From assembly GCF_003855495.1 (NCBI RefSeq), contig NZ_CP034088.1, forward strand, positions 154,995 through 218,994: a DNA stretch of 64,000 bases. Direction: 5' to 3'. Shown one piece after another: positions 1-9,461 of this stretch. Below the pieces are notes generated by a model. The model was not told the origin of the DNA, made no database searches, and saw only the letters and a list, made by a program, of their open reading frames with translations. Position 1 is the first letter of the stretch, and the number at the start of each line of letters is the position of its first letter. The translations under genes and the position numbers were made by a program. The DNA comes from Methylocystis rosea (lineage in GTDB: Bacteria > Pseudomonadota > Alphaproteobacteria > Rhizobiales > Beijerinckiaceae).

Positions 1-232
1 CGGACGGCACGTGGCGGCGATTGAGCGGCGATGAGATGTAGGTCCAGCGAAAATCGACCTCCTTTAAGCTCAGGTCAGCCCCATTGTTGCCGAAGCCGAG
101 CCTAAAGGCGTTTTGATGAACCGCTGAATCGAAGCACGCCTCTTTCGCCGCGACACGACCCTGCCTCGTCGGCTATAAAGCAACGGCACTTGATTTTGGG
201 TGCCGGCCTTGACCCGGCGAGCGGAGGACAGG

Positions 233-529
233 ATGGCCAATCCCAGATGTGCGGACATTGTCCGTGACGGCGAAGACTTCGTTGTGGACGCGACTTTCGT
301 TGCGCCAAAATTCGGACTCTCCGTCGAAGCCTTTCGCACGGAACTGCAGCGGGGAACAATCGTGGCGACCTGCGAGCGGGGAGAAGGCGAGGATTATGGC
401 AAAACTCGCCTCACCTTCCGGCGCGGAATATTGCTTTGGCGCTTCGTCCTGGATGGGGACGGCGCGGTCCACGAAGACCCGCTCCTGGCCAAACGCGCCA
501 GCTCTTCGCGACCACAATCCCGTCCATGA
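233..529 (+). CDS. DUF6522 family small protein
   Basis: The product is about 98 residues and carries the pattern I associate with the DUF6522 family: an acidic start, a VDATFVAPKFGLS-type helix, then ATCERGEGEDYGKTRLTFR followed by a hydrophobic strand. The ERGEGED..RLTF block is the recognisable signature. I chose the ATG at 233 because GGAGGACAGG lies directly upstream; an in-frame ATG at 200 lacks such a site. No function is established that I can name. It is a lone gene on a scar-rich segment. Family recognition is from memory of the motif, so moderate confidence. Confidence 0.6.
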   Translation: MANPRCADIVRDGEDFVVDATFVAPKFGLSVEAFRTELQRGTIVATCERGEGEDYGKTRLTFRRGILLWRFVLDGDGAVHEDPLLAKRASSSRPQSRP

Positions 530-634
530 GCTATGGCTGCGCCGGCGCTCTTGCCAATAAATCACATCGACTCGTCTGGGCGCCTTGCAAGTACCGCCGC
601 CGGCGCGGCGCTAATTTCCACAACTTGCTAGGCG

Positions 635-885
635 CAGCGCTCGCCTCCCCTGCACCATGGCAAGGAATTCCTTGCGGGTGCGCGAGTGGTCGCGGTTCAC
701 GCCGAGCAGCCGGCTCATCGTCAGGAGCGAGTCCGTCGTGTTGACCCCCACAGCGTCGTGCAGCTGTGCTCCGCCTCGATGACGACGCCGACGCCCTGCG
801 GCCGACGTGGCGAGGGCGTAGCATTGACGCGTTGCCGCGCGAGCTGCGGCCTATGGGCTCGGGCCAACGAAAAGCTGTCTGCAAA
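635..885 (-). pseudogene. GTP cyclohydrolase I (folE-type) C-terminal remnant
   Basis: Reading the minus strand gives PQGVGVVIEAEHSCTTLWG in one frame, then after a one-base shift VNTTDSLLTMSRLLGV followed by RTRKEFLAMV in the next frame. Together these match the C-terminal third of type I GTP cyclohydrolase (tetrahydrofolate pathway): the QGVxVVIEAxH strand, the zinc-ligand Cys region, and the TSRLLGVFRDxxxTRxEFL helix. Upstream residues resembling the ARxxRPQLQERLT helix are also visible (ARAHRPQLARQRVN). The N-terminal half is absent and the frame is broken, so it cannot make a working enzyme. Confidence 0.7.
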
Positions 886-1039
886 CCTCTGAGGGGTCCG
901 ACTCGCCGACCTCTTCTAATTTACAGCACGAGGCGCTGCTGCTTACCATCGACCATTCCCGCCGGCTCGCAATGCGCACCACAAAAAGGACCGCGATCCT
1001 GGCCGTGCCCCGGATTCGTTCAGAATGGCGAATCTGAAT

Positions 1040-1366
1040 TTAGCGTGTGAGATAGAGGAGAGTTTCATATAAAAAACCGATGCATTCGTCTGATTGAGAA
1101 CTCAACGCGTCTTTCTTGAAATTCCACCAACACGACAGGGTCTCAATATTTGACAGGCACCTGCGATCAGAGACGTCCTTCATAAGCAGCACCTTAATGT
1201 CGACAATGCCGATTACGTCGCTCGCGCTTGCAGCGCAATTTGGACGGCTTTCAATTCTTTTGACCAGCTCCGGATTGGCTTGGAGGCAAGCTAATGTGAG
1301 GGCTTTCAATTTGTCCTCGTAAGAAACTCGGGGGTTGACCCACATCGAAAGAACCCTTTCTGTCAT
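1040..1366 (-). CDS. Hypothetical protein, 108 aa
   Basis: An open frame of 108 residues with a plausible helical N-terminal part (YEDKLKALTLACLQANPELV, then KRIE) and two Cys-containing stretches. I recognise no family. There is no strong Shine-Dalgarno sequence before the ATG. It lies alone between a folE remnant and a kinase remnant, so it may itself be a relic. Protein-like composition is the only argument for it. Confidence 0.4.
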   Translation of the reverse strand: MTERVLSMWVNPRVSYEDKLKALTLACLQANPELVKRIESRPNCAASASDVIGIVDIKVLLMKDVSDRRCLSNIETLSCWWNFKKDALSSQSDECIGFLYETLLYLTR

Positions 1367-1545
1367 AGGCAGAGCCTAAGCGTCTTTGGCATCTTCTCTC
1401 GAGCCGCGCTACCCAAGTGCATCATCGATAGGCGTAGGATGGGCGATGTGAGGGACTAGGTGCGGACAAAAAAAGAGAGCGAGATGCCTTTTTCGAAAAC
1501 TCTGGGCTACAGATTCATCACGCTTGTACTGCGCGTGCAAAAACG

Positions 1546-1777
1546 GGGCTGGCGTCGTATGTCGTCGCCAGCCGGCGGGCCGCCCATCCATCCTCGACCG
1601 ACAGCGAACGGATTCGGCAATACCATCTTACTCGAGTCGGGAAAGCCGTTCGGTGGACAAGCAACGATCGATTTTAACCCAAACGGGTTGATCTTCGAAC
1701 TTCGGCTTCCTCTTAAGGCTATTACTGAACGCGCATCTTCTCTGATAAATCACAAGGACGTCGGCGAGCCGAGCTAA
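1546..1777 (+). pseudogene. C-terminal ATPase fragment of an HWE-type histidine kinase
   Basis: The frame encodes W-R-R then SSPAGGPPIHPRPTANGFG, N-T-I-L-L-E and GGQATIDFNPNGLIFELRLP. This matches the end of HWE-family sensor kinases: the W...GGPPV loop, the GFGxxLLE G2-box region and the final LGGEVxLDFxPxGLxxxIxxPL strands. The PAS/dimerisation domains and the N/G1 boxes are missing, so this is only the tail of an ATPase domain. An ATG at 1460 opens the frame but the residues before about 1546 are not kinase-like. Confidence 0.6.
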
Positions 1778-2325
1778 CCAAGGAAGCTCTGTCGCTGGAT
1801 TTGGAACATGAACACGGCCGATTCGCGTGCGCGGGGGCAGGAACTCAGGGGACCGCGTTTGAGAAAGGACGCCGAGGGCGCATTCCAGGCAAACACCGCA
1901 ACTGCCCTTCCTTCGCCTTCGGTCGATCTCGGGCGCTTTCTTCTCGCCCTTCTTATGGGCATCGCCTATCGCTCCGATTTGGGTCGTTGTCACGGCCAGA
2001 CAAGCGACGATGGTCTTTGCGCCGGTATCTGGCATGCGCATGAAACAACTTTGCGCCAAAAGTTCTTCAACAATCTCATCGCACGATAGGTCGACAGTCG
2101 ACGGTATGAGCACGAAATCATGCCGCTCCGAAGTTTTAGTTCAGCACCTTCACGCTTTAGTACGCTTTTCAAGTCCAATCCTATTCCGGCCAGCCACTGG
2201 CGAGAGACAATCTAGCGGAGTCCAGCTATCCGGGCGCACACCGTCCGTAGCCGACCTTCGCCGGATCAGAAAATGGTTTGGGCGTGGCGCTTGCCATGGT
2301 AGTTTGCGGCTGACAGAGTAGAGAA
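1778..2325. other. No confident gene
   Basis: Overlapping open frames exist on both strands here (1628-2113 minus, 1801-2043 and 1808-2089 plus, 2010-2321 plus) but none has a recognisable domain, convincing ribosome-binding site or clear coding pattern. I read the stretch as decayed intergenic DNA upstream of the copper block. Confidence 0.4.
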
Positions 2326-2649
2326 ATGCTTCGCTGCCTTCGCCTTTTGATCTCTGTGGTTATTCTCGCTACAGCTTTAGCTGGGGCGGGCGGAGCTTTT
2401 GCCGCGAAGATGAACCATGCTTGCATCGAAATGAGCATGGACGATTGTCCCGACCACAACGGCCATGACGGCGCAGCACTCCCCGTGTGCGCTGAGATCC
2501 TCTGCGGGCCCAGTCAAGCAGCGCTTCCGCAGTTTCAACCATTCGTTGATGCCGTTCTTTGGGTGTGTGCGCCGCCGCTAATTCCCTCCGACGACATTGA
2601 GCTCGGTGGATTGCGAAGCCCGCCCGCTCTTCGGCCTCCAATCGTCTAA
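2326..2649 (+). CDS. Small exported protein preceding the Cus efflux operon
   Basis: The 107-residue product begins with a clear Sec signal peptide (MLRCLRLLISVVILATALAG...AFA, cleavage near residue 26). The mature part is rich in Met, His, Cys, Asp (MNHACIEMSMDDCPDHNGHD) and ends in RSPPALRPPIV, an ending I have seen on small proteins beside heavy-metal RND operons. GAGTAGAGAA precedes the ATG. The composition suggests periplasmic metal binding, but that is inference. It is the first gene of the block that leads into the CusCBA genes. Confidence 0.65.
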   Translation: MLRCLRLLISVVILATALAGAGGAFAAKMNHACIEMSMDDCPDHNGHDGAALPVCAEILCGPSQAALPQFQPFVDAVLWVCAPPLIPSDDIELGGLRSPPALRPPIV

Positions 2650-2878
2650 AGCCGAAAGTCCAATCTCGCTCACGGTTGCGCCCGGAGCAGATTTGGCGCG
2701 ACCTCAAGCGGTCGCTGCGGCTAGCCGAGGGGGATCGTTATCCACGATCCCATTCCCGCAGGAACCAGCGCCGTTGTCGCATCGACGCGTGAGGCGCGAT
2801 GACGTCCCTCGTCGGGATTGAGCGCGGCTGCAATCCGCCCGACGACCATGCGCATTAATGGGATACGGAGAGAATCTG

Positions 2879-3283
2879 ATGATGCTCGTGACCTCGAGCA
2901 AGGCGCGCTTATTCGCGCTGGTCGCGCTTGCCATCCTAGGCCTAGCGCCGTTCGCCCGCGCCAATATCAACGACTACGAATTCCGACTCGTCGCAGCGCA
3001 ATTCAAGACGGGGCAAGCGATCGTATCGGTACGTCTCGTCCATAAGCCCGACGACAAGCCGGCGCCAGACGCGGTGATCTTCGCGATGCGTCTCGATATG
3101 GCTCCAGATGGCATGGAGACGATGACCAGCATGATCGAACCGGCGCAAAGCCCCGATCCCGGAATTTATCGATTCAAGGTCGATCTGACTGATGCGGGAA
3201 CGTGGCGGATATCACTCGCTGCAAAGGTGCAGGGCGAGAGCGGCACGGTCCAAGGCCGACTAATTCTAAAGGTGGCGCCATGA
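2879..3283 (+). CDS. FixH/YtkA-like periplasmic protein of the metal efflux operon
   Basis: About 134 residues: a signal peptide or single anchor (LFALVALAILGLAPFARA) and one Ig-like beta-sandwich with FRLVAAQFKTGQAIVSVRLV, a DxAPDGMETMT turn, and GTWRISLAAKVQG strands. This resembles FixH/YtkA-like domains often found in copper-related operons. I chose ATG 2879 (ATGATG) because GGAG sits 8 nt upstream; the ATG at 2858 lacks a site. Its TGA overlaps the next gene's ATG (ATGA), so translational coupling with the TolC-like gene is likely. Met residues in the loop could bind Cu(I), but this is not proven. Confidence 0.65.
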   Translation: MMLVTSSKARLFALVALAILGLAPFARANINDYEFRLVAAQFKTGQAIVSVRLVHKPDDKPAPDAVIFAMRLDMAPDGMETMTSMIEPAQSPDPGIYRFKVDLTDAGTWRISLAAKVQGESGTVQGRLILKVAP

Positions 3284-4527
3284 GTCGAGGACGGCGCCTT
3301 CGCGCCATCTCATTTGTGGAATCGGCGGCGGTATTGATGTGCTCAACATCGCTTTCGGCAACCGAGCGAAACTTGCCCGGCGCCAACGTCGAAAGCGTCG
3401 TCGCCCTTGCAAATCAGCTAAGCCCTGAACTAGCGGCGGCCGCGCTGGATGCCGATGCGGCAGCGCATAAAGTGGGCGCGGCAGGCGTGCTGGCCGATCC
3501 GACGGTAACGCTGCAAGCATGGGATGTGAATGGACGCGGCATCGGCCAGCGTTGGATCGGCTTCGAGCAGGAATTCAAACTTTGGGGCAAACTCGATCTG
3601 GAGCGCGGCGTCGCAGAGGCCGACGCCGAGGCTGCGAGGCATCAGAGTCGCGCCGTCGCCACAGATTTGATCGCCCGCGTCAAAGCCGCCTATGCGCAAT
3701 ACGGCGCCGCGCATCGGGCGATCGACCTTTCGCTTGGATTAAAGCGCCGGCTCGACGAAATTCTCGCGCTCCTGCGCTTGCGTTATGGCGCGAGCTCGGT
3801 CGACCAGCAGGAAGTGATCAAAGCCGAGATCGAGGCGGCGACGGCTGAAACAGAGGTCGCGCGCCGTCAAGGCGAGGCAAAGGCCGCCGCCGCTCGCTTA
3901 AATGCCTTGGTCGGTCGCGGCTCGCAAGAGCCACTCGCTATGCCCAAAGGCTTTCGGCCGCTGAAAACAAAGCTGACGCTCGCCGGCGTTCAGGAGCTCG
4001 CGAGAGTCGCCAATCCAGCCCTCGCCACGACCGGCGCGCAGGTCCGCGCAGCGATCGGAACTAAAGAACTCACGGACCTGAATTACTATCCGAACGTCAC
4101 CGTTGGCGCGAATTTCGTGCAGCGTCCCACCGGCGACAATAGCGGCATGTTCATGCTCGGATTCAAGGTGCCGCTGCAATATGAAGCGAAAGACGCCGAA
4201 CAGCGCGCCGCCAGTTCGCGGCTCGGCGCCGCGCAGATGCGCTACGACGCCATCCGAATCCGGCTCGACGGCGATGTGGCCGAAGCATGGTTCGGGCTGG
4301 AGGCGGTGCGCAAGGCGATCCGGATCGTCGAACAACGCCAGCTCAGTCCGGCGCGGCTGTCGGTGGAGACGGCGCGAAGCGGCTTTGCGGCCGGAGCCGC
4401 CGACTTGGCGACGTCTCTGGAAGCCGAACGACGCCTGCGAGCGATCGAACTCGAAATCCTTAAGCTCAAAGTCGAAGAGCAAGCCAGATACGCGGAGCTT
4501 GAACGTCTGGCGGGAGGCTCTCTATGA
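3280..4527 (+). CDS. cusC: CusC/TolC-family outer membrane factor
   Basis: About 415 residues with the two-repeat alpha-helical coiled-coil layout of outer-membrane efflux proteins: NVESVVALANQLSPELAAAA, a first long helix with EQEFKLWGKLDLERGVAEA, and the second-half signature TVGANFVQRPTGDNSGMFML followed by GFKVPLQYEAKDAEQR. Members form the trimeric exit duct for RND pumps. The start at 3280 overlaps the upstream TGA by ATGA, and the stop overlaps cusB by ATGA, so the genes form a coupled operon. The N-terminus lacks a perfect signal peptide but has a hydrophobic patch (SFVESAAVLMCSTSLSA). Naming follows its neighbours. Confidence 0.85.
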   Translation: MSRGRRLRAISFVESAAVLMCSTSLSATERNLPGANVESVVALANQLSPELAAAALDADAAAHKVGAAGVLADPTVTLQAWDVNGRGIGQRWIGFEQEFKLWGKLDLERGVAEADAEAARHQSRAVATDLIARVKAAYAQYGAAHRAIDLSLGLKRRLDEILALLRLRYGASSVDQQEVIKAEIEAATAETEVARRQGEAKAAAARLNALVGRGSQEPLAMPKGFRPLKTKLTLAGVQELARVANPALATTGAQVRAAIGTKELTDLNYYPNVTVGANFVQRPTGDNSGMFMLGFKVPLQYEAKDAEQRAASSRLGAAQMRYDAIRIRLDGDVAEAWFGLEAVRKAIRIVEQRQLSPARLSVETARSGFAAGAADLATSLEAERRLRAIELEILKLKVEEQARYAELERLAGGSL

Positions 4528-5948
4528 CTCGCCGTCACTTCGCAATTCTTTTGGGCTTTGTCGTCGTCGCGGCCAGCCTCGCTTGGCTGGCCGAGGGACG
4601 TTTCAAATGGGTCACACCTACAGGAACGCTGGGTGACGCCGGGCCTAGTATCTCGGGTAAGCCGCCTGCAACGACAGGCCCGATCATTTACTACAGGGAT
4701 CCCGACGGTCGCCCAGCCTATTCCTCGACGCCCAAGAAGACATCGGCAGGCAAAGATTATCTGCCGGTGCGCGCCAGCGAGGATGTGAGTTTCGAGGACA
4801 AGCCTCCTGCAGGCTCCGCCAAGATTGGTGGCGAACGACGCGTGCGCTTCTATCGCCATCCAATGGGCCTGCCCGACACATCGCCCGTTCCCAAGAAAGA
4901 CGAGATGGGAATGGATTACGTACCCGTCTACGAGGACGAGGCGGAGAACGGCACGACCATCACGATCAGCCCCGGAAAGCTGCAAAAGACCGGCGTTCGC
5001 TCCGAACCCGTCCAACGCCGGACGCTGAGCGTCCCTGTTCGAGCGACGGGCAGGATCGACTTCGACCCGCGACGTATCTCGATCGTCTCCCTGCGCTTCG
5101 AAGGCTTCATCGAATCGGTCGGGAAGTTTGCGGAGGGCGATTATGTTCGCAAGGGCCAGACGCTGATGCGCGTGTATGGGCCGAATCTTTCGAGCGCAGC
5201 CGCCGAATATGTCGCCGTCCTCAACATGCGGCGTGGCGGCGGGATCGACGCCCAGCGTCTGGAGGGAGCCAAGCGGCGGCTCGTCAATCTCGGCCTCGAC
5301 GAAAGCGCCATCGCCGCGATCGGGCGCGCCCGCAGCGTTCCACGTGTGATTGCATGGCCCGCGCCGCAAGACGGCCATGTCTTGGAGCGAGCGGCAATTA
5401 ACGGCATGCGCGCCGCGCCGGGCGACATGCTGTTTCGCATCGTCGATCATTCCCTAGTTTGGGTGCTGGCGGACATCGCCGAGCGGGACATCGCCTTGAT
5501 CAAGCCCGGACAAAAGGTCGATGTGCGGCCACGGGCTTACCCAGATCGAGCCTTTAAGGGGCAAGTCGCTCTGATTTATCCCCATCTCAATATGGAGACA
5601 CGAACGGCGCGCGTCAGAATCGAACTGCCGAACCCCGACGGGTTGCTGCGGGGAGATATGTATGCGGAGGTCGAGATCGCAGCCGGTGGAAACGAGAAGG
5701 TGCTAACGGCGCCAGAAAGCGCCATCATCGACACCGGTAAACGGCAAGTGGCGATTGTCGACAAGGGCGAAGGGCGCTTCGAGCCGCGAGAAGTAAAGAT
5801 CGGCCGGCGCGGCGAAGGCTTCGTCGAAATCAAGAGCGGCGTGAGCGAAAACGAACGCGTAGTTACGACCGCGAACTTCCTCATCGACGCCGAAAGCAAT
5901 TTGAAGGCGGCGTTACGAGCTCTCGACCAAGGGGAGGCGGGCAAGTGA
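4524..5948 (+). CDS. cusB: CusB-type periplasmic adaptor with two HMBD-like repeats
   Basis: 474 residues of the HlyD/CusB membrane-fusion family: an N-terminal anchor (residues 5-23), two tandem heavy-metal-binding-domain-like segments, then barrel-sandwich and beta-barrel domains (VRATGRIDFDPRRISIVSLR, GKFAEGDYVRKGQTLMRVYG, SLVWVLADIAERDIALIKPG). The second HMBD repeat, about residues 108-137, keeps RHPMGLPDTSPVPKKDEMGM; the first, about 54-82, is degenerate (YRDPDGRPAYSSTPKKTSAG) and has lost the Met. CusB proteins capture Cu(I)/Ag(I) and activate CusA. ATGA overlap with cusC and GTGA overlap with cusA. Confidence 0.9.
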   Translation: MTRRHFAILLGFVVVAASLAWLAEGRFKWVTPTGTLGDAGPSISGKPPATTGPIIYYRDPDGRPAYSSTPKKTSAGKDYLPVRASEDVSFEDKPPAGSAKIGGERRVRFYRHPMGLPDTSPVPKKDEMGMDYVPVYEDEAENGTTITISPGKLQKTGVRSEPVQRRTLSVPVRATGRIDFDPRRISIVSLRFEGFIESVGKFAEGDYVRKGQTLMRVYGPNLSSAAAEYVAVLNMRRGGGIDAQRLEGAKRRLVNLGLDESAIAAIGRARSVPRVIAWPAPQDGHVLERAAINGMRAAPGDMLFRIVDHSLVWVLADIAERDIALIKPGQKVDVRPRAYPDRAFKGQVALIYPHLNMETRTARVRIELPNPDGLLRGDMYAEVEIAAGGNEKVLTAPESAIIDTGKRQVAIVDKGEGRFEPREVKIGRRGEGFVEIKSGVSENERVVTTANFLIDAESNLKAALRALDQGEAGK

Positions 5949-8900
5949 TCGCCCGTCTCATCGCCTGGTCGGCGCGCAACCTATTGCTCATATTCGTGGG
6001 CGCTGCCTTCGCGGTCGCAGGGGGCGTCTATGCCGTGCGCACACTGCCACTCGACGCCATTCCCGATCTCTCCGATGTGCAAGCGATCGTTTATACGGAA
6101 TATCCGGGCCAGGCGCCGCAAGTCGTCGAGGATCAAGTCACTTATCCGCTCACCACTTCGATGTTGACCGTTCCGCGCTCCAAAGTGGTGCGCGGATTTT
6201 CATTCTTCGGCGTATCCTTCGTCTACGTCATCTTCGACGATGGCGTCGATATTTATTGGGCGCGCGCGCGCGTCCTCGAATATTTGAGCGCGGCGAGTAA
6301 GAGATTGCCGGCGGGCGTGACGCCAGTTCTCGGTCCCGATGCGACGGGCGTCGGCTGGGTCTATCAATATGCGCTCATCGCCAAGGATATGACGCTCGCC
6401 GAATTGCGCTCGATCCAGGACTGGACGATCCGCTACGGCCTCGCCAAGGCTGAAGGCGTCGCTGAGATCGCGAGCGTCGGCGGCTTCGTCAAGCAGTATA
6501 ATGTCGTTGTCGATCCTAACCGACTACGCGCGCTCGGCCTTCCACTGTCGAAAGTGCGTGGCGCCATCCGCGCCAGCAATACCGATGTAGGCGGTCGCAC
6601 GGTCGAACTTTCCGAATTTGAATTCATTGTGCGTGGACGAGGCTATCTGCGCAGCGTGAACGACCTGAAAAGTATTGTCCTGCGCGTCGAAAACGGCACA
6701 CCACTTCTCCTGAAGGATGTCGCGCGCGTCGAGCTCGGCCCCGACGAGCGGCGTGGCGTCACCGAACTCAATGGTGAGGGCGAGGTTGCGAGCGGCATCG
6801 CGCTACAGCGTTATGGCGCCAATGCGCTCACAGTGATCGACAATGTCAAATCGACCCTTGCGCAGATGGCGACAAGCTTGCCCAAGGGCGTTGAGATCGT
6901 CTCGGTTTACGACCGCTCCCAGCTCATTCATGCAGCCGTCGAGACGCTCAGGAGCACACTCGTCGAAGAAGGCGTCATTGTTGCTCTCGTCTGCGTCGTC
7001 TTTCTAATGCATGTGCGCAGCGCACTCGTCGCCATCATCATGCTTCCCGTTGGCGTACTCATGGCGTTCGCCGCGATGAAGGCGCTGGGAATCGGCTCCA
7101 ACATCATGAGTTTGGGCGGCATAGCCATCGCTATCGGCGCAATGGTGGACGCCGCCATCGTCATGATTGAGAACGCGCATAAGCATCTAGAGCGCGCACC
7201 GCCCAATAAGCGGCGCGTCGAGATTATAATCGACGCTGCGACCGAGGTTGGCCCCGCACTGTTCTTCAGCCTGTTGATCATTACGGTTTCGTTCCTGCCG
7301 ATCTTCACGCTCGAAGCGCAAGAGGGACGTTTATTCAGTCCGCTCGCCTTCACCAAGACGTTCGCCATGGCGGCGGCGGCGCTTCTTTCCGTGACGCTCG
7401 TGCCGGCGCTGATGGTCGTCTTCGTGCGCGGAAAAATTATTCCCGAGACGAGGAACCCCATCAATCGCGCGCTCATTTGGCTCTATCGGCCGATCATACG
7501 TCTGGTGCTCAAAGCGAAAGTCGCCACTATTCTGCTGGCGCTGGGCGCGCTAGCGCTGACCATCATTCCGGCCCGCCAGCTCGGTAGCGAATTCATGCCC
7601 ACTCTCAATGAGGGTGCGCTCCTTTACATGCCGACGACGCTGCCCGGGCTCTCGGTCACCAAGGCCGCCGAGCTCCTGCAAAGGCAGGACCGTATCATCA
7701 AATCCTTCCCCGAAGTTCACACCGCGTATGGCAAGGCTGGGCGCGCCTCCACGGCGACCGATCCGGCGCCGCTCGAAATGTCAGAGACCGTCATCCAGTT
7801 GAAGCCGAAGGATCAGTGGCGTTCTGGAATAACGATCGACAAGCTCATTGGCGAAATGGACGCGGCGCTGCAATTCCCCGGCGTGTCGAATGCCTGGACC
7901 ATGCCGATCCGAAACAGGATTGACATGCTGGCGACCGGGATCAGAACGCCGATCGGCGTCAAGATTTTTGGCCGCGACCTGTCGCAAATGGAGGGGCTCG
8001 CGCGCCAAGTCGAGGCCGTCTTGAAGCGCGTGCCCGGAACTTCGAGCGCCTACGCCGAACGCGTCATCGGCGGCTATTATCTCGATATTGTTCCTGATCG
8101 CGCGATGCTCGCGCGCTACGGCCTCATGATCGGCGACATGCAAGCGATAATCGCCACGGCGCTCGGCGGCGAGACCGTCACAACGACGGTTGAAGGACGC
8201 GAACGCTACGGCGTCAACATCCGCTATCCGCGCGACTTCCGCTCCGATCCGAGAGCGATCGCCAGCGAAGTGCTGATTCCCCTACCTGGCGGCGGGACGG
8301 TTCCGCTCGGCGAAGTGGCGAGTGTCGGACTCGTTCGTGGCCCGACCTCGATTCGCACCGAGAACGGCCAGCTCACAGTCTACATCTTCGTTGATATCCG
8401 CGACCGCGATCTCGGCGGCTTTGTCGAAGAAGCGCGCCAGGCGGTCGTCGATGCGATCGAGTTCCCGGCAGGCGCTTATGTCGTCTGGAGCGGTCAGTTC
8501 GAATATCTGGAGCGCGCACGAGGGCGCATGCGGATCGTCGTGCCCCTGACGCTGCTCGTCATTTTCCTGCTGCTCTACCTGAATTTCCGCCGCTTGACCG
8601 AGACATTGATTGTCATGCTGTCGCTGCCCTTCGCGCTGGTCGGCGGCGTGTGGCTGATGTGGTGGTTGAACTTCAACATGTCCGTCGCGGTGGCGGTGGG
8701 ATTCATCGCGCTTGCTGGCGTCGCCGCCGAGACCGGCGTCGTGATGCTGATCTATCTCGATGCGGCAATGCGCGAGGTCGCGGCCAAGCGCGTGGCCAAA
8801 GGGAAGATCTTCACTCGCGCCGATTTGCGAGAAGCGATTATGCTCGGCGCGGTCGAGCGCGTGCGGCCGAAGATGATGACGGTCGTCGCAATCATGGCGG

Positions 8901-9106
8901 GGCTTGTGCCGATCCTCTGGAGCACTGGCGCAGGGTCAGAAGTTATGCAGCGCATCGCCGTTCCGATGATTGGCGGGATGGTGTCTTCGACGGCTCTGAC
9001 GCTCGTTGTCATTCCGGCGATCTATGCGCTGATCAAGGGGTTTGGCCTGCCTCAAAAAGGAGAGGTCAAACAGGAGTTGGGGGGAACTATCCACGCAGCT
9101 CCATAG
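5945..9106 (+). CDS. cusA: CusA-type heavy-metal RND efflux pump
   Basis: 1053 residues, the usual length for the HME-RND family, with strong matches throughout: LPLDAIPDLSDVQAIVYTEY, EYPGQAPQVVEDQVTYPLTT, YLSAASKRLPAGVTPVLGPD, MSLGGIAIAIGAMVDAAIVM, GSEFMPTLNEGALLYMPTTL and VERVRPKMMTVVAIMAGLVP. Twelve membrane segments and two large periplasmic loops are expected. The Met-containing porter region and linkage to CusB/CusC point to Cu(I)/Ag(I) rather than Zn/Co export. It starts at GTG 5945, overlapping the cusB stop (GTGA). It pumps periplasmic metal out through the CusC duct using proton motive force. Confidence 0.93.
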   Translation: MIARLIAWSARNLLLIFVGAAFAVAGGVYAVRTLPLDAIPDLSDVQAIVYTEYPGQAPQVVEDQVTYPLTTSMLTVPRSKVVRGFSFFGVSFVYVIFDDGVDIYWARARVLEYLSAASKRLPAGVTPVLGPDATGVGWVYQYALIAKDMTLAELRSIQDWTIRYGLAKAEGVAEIASVGGFVKQYNVVVDPNRLRALGLPLSKVRGAIRASNTDVGGRTVELSEFEFIVRGRGYLRSVNDLKSIVLRVENGTPLLLKDVARVELGPDERRGVTELNGEGEVASGIALQRYGANALTVIDNVKSTLAQMATSLPKGVEIVSVYDRSQLIHAAVETLRSTLVEEGVIVALVCVVFLMHVRSALVAIIMLPVGVLMAFAAMKALGIGSNIMSLGGIAIAIGAMVDAAIVMIENAHKHLERAPPNKRRVEIIIDAATEVGPALFFSLLIITVSFLPIFTLEAQEGRLFSPLAFTKTFAMAAAALLSVTLVPALMVVFVRGKIIPETRNPINRALIWLYRPIIRLVLKAKVATILLALGALALTIIPARQLGSEFMPTLNEGALLYMPTTLPGLSVTKAAELLQRQDRIIKSFPEVHTAYGKAGRASTATDPAPLEMSETVIQLKPKDQWRSGITIDKLIGEMDAALQFPGVSNAWTMPIRNRIDMLATGIRTPIGVKIFGRDLSQMEGLARQVEAVLKRVPGTSSAYAERVIGGYYLDIVPDRAMLARYGLMIGDMQAIIATALGGETVTTTVEGRERYGVNIRYPRDFRSDPRAIASEVLIPLPGGGTVPLGEVASVGLVRGPTSIRTENGQLTVYIFVDIRDRDLGGFVEEARQAVVDAIEFPAGAYVVWSGQFEYLERARGRMRIVVPLTLLVIFLLLYLNFRRLTETLIVMLSLPFALVGGVWLMWWLNFNMSVAVAVGFIALAGVAAETGVVMLIYLDAAMREVAAKRVAKGKIFTRADLREAIMLGAVERVRPKMMTVVAIMAGLVPILWSTGAGSEVMQRIAVPMIGGMVSSTALTLVVIPAIYALIKGFGLPQKGEVKQELGGTIHAAP

Positions 9107-9142
9107 AACAATGCACAACAATCTTCACAGGAGGAAAGACTA

Positions 9143-9355
9143 ATGCTTAGACTCTCTATTGCCTTAGCGACGATGCTGGCCCTATCCGTTCCCGCGATGG
9201 CCCAAGAGCTCCAGGAGCACGACCCGCAGACTCACGGAATGGTCCCCGGCGGGCATGGCCGTCACATGCATCGTGATTGGAGCACTCCTGGCCAACACAG
9301 ACATAATGTGTGCTGGCACCGCCATCATGGAAAATGGGTGTGGGTCTGTCGCTGA
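9143..9355 (+). CDS. Small His-rich exported protein
   Basis: 70 residues: a clean signal peptide (MLRLSIALATMLALSVPAMA, cut after AMA) and a mature part packed with His, Met and Trp (HGMVPGGHGRHMHRDW, then CWHRHHGKWVWVC with two Cys). AGGAGGAAAGACTA gives an excellent ribosome-binding site. It follows cusA by 36 bp and ends before a hairpin, so it is probably the last gene of the cus operon. A periplasmic copper buffer is a reasonable guess; no enzymatic motif is present. Confidence 0.75.
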   Translation: MLRLSIALATMLALSVPAMAQELQEHDPQTHGMVPGGHGRHMHRDWSTPGQHRHNVCWHRHHGKWVWVCR

Positions 9356-9429
9356 TGGAGAGAGCTTCGTGATTGAACGCATATTCGATGCGAAGCTGAC
9401 GTACGGTAATTGTCGTCGACAATAATGGA

Positions 9430-9461
9430 ACGGTCCGACCATCGATTTGCTGTCGGGCCGT
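9430..9461 (+). terminator. Candidate terminator after the cus operon
   Basis: ACGGTCCGAC and GTCGGGCCGT form a 10-bp stem (one G-T pair) around a 12-nt loop, about 75 bp after the small His-rich gene. Only a weak T run follows, so termination may be partial or factor-assisted. Confidence 0.5.

Noticed and set aside
1628..2113. 161-codon minus-strand frame
   Set aside because: Overlaps the kinase relic antisense, has no start signal or recognisable motif.
8650..9150. A 166-codon plus-strand frame inside and beyond cusA
   Set aside because: Out-of-frame shadow of cusA with Arg/Gly-rich composition and no domain.
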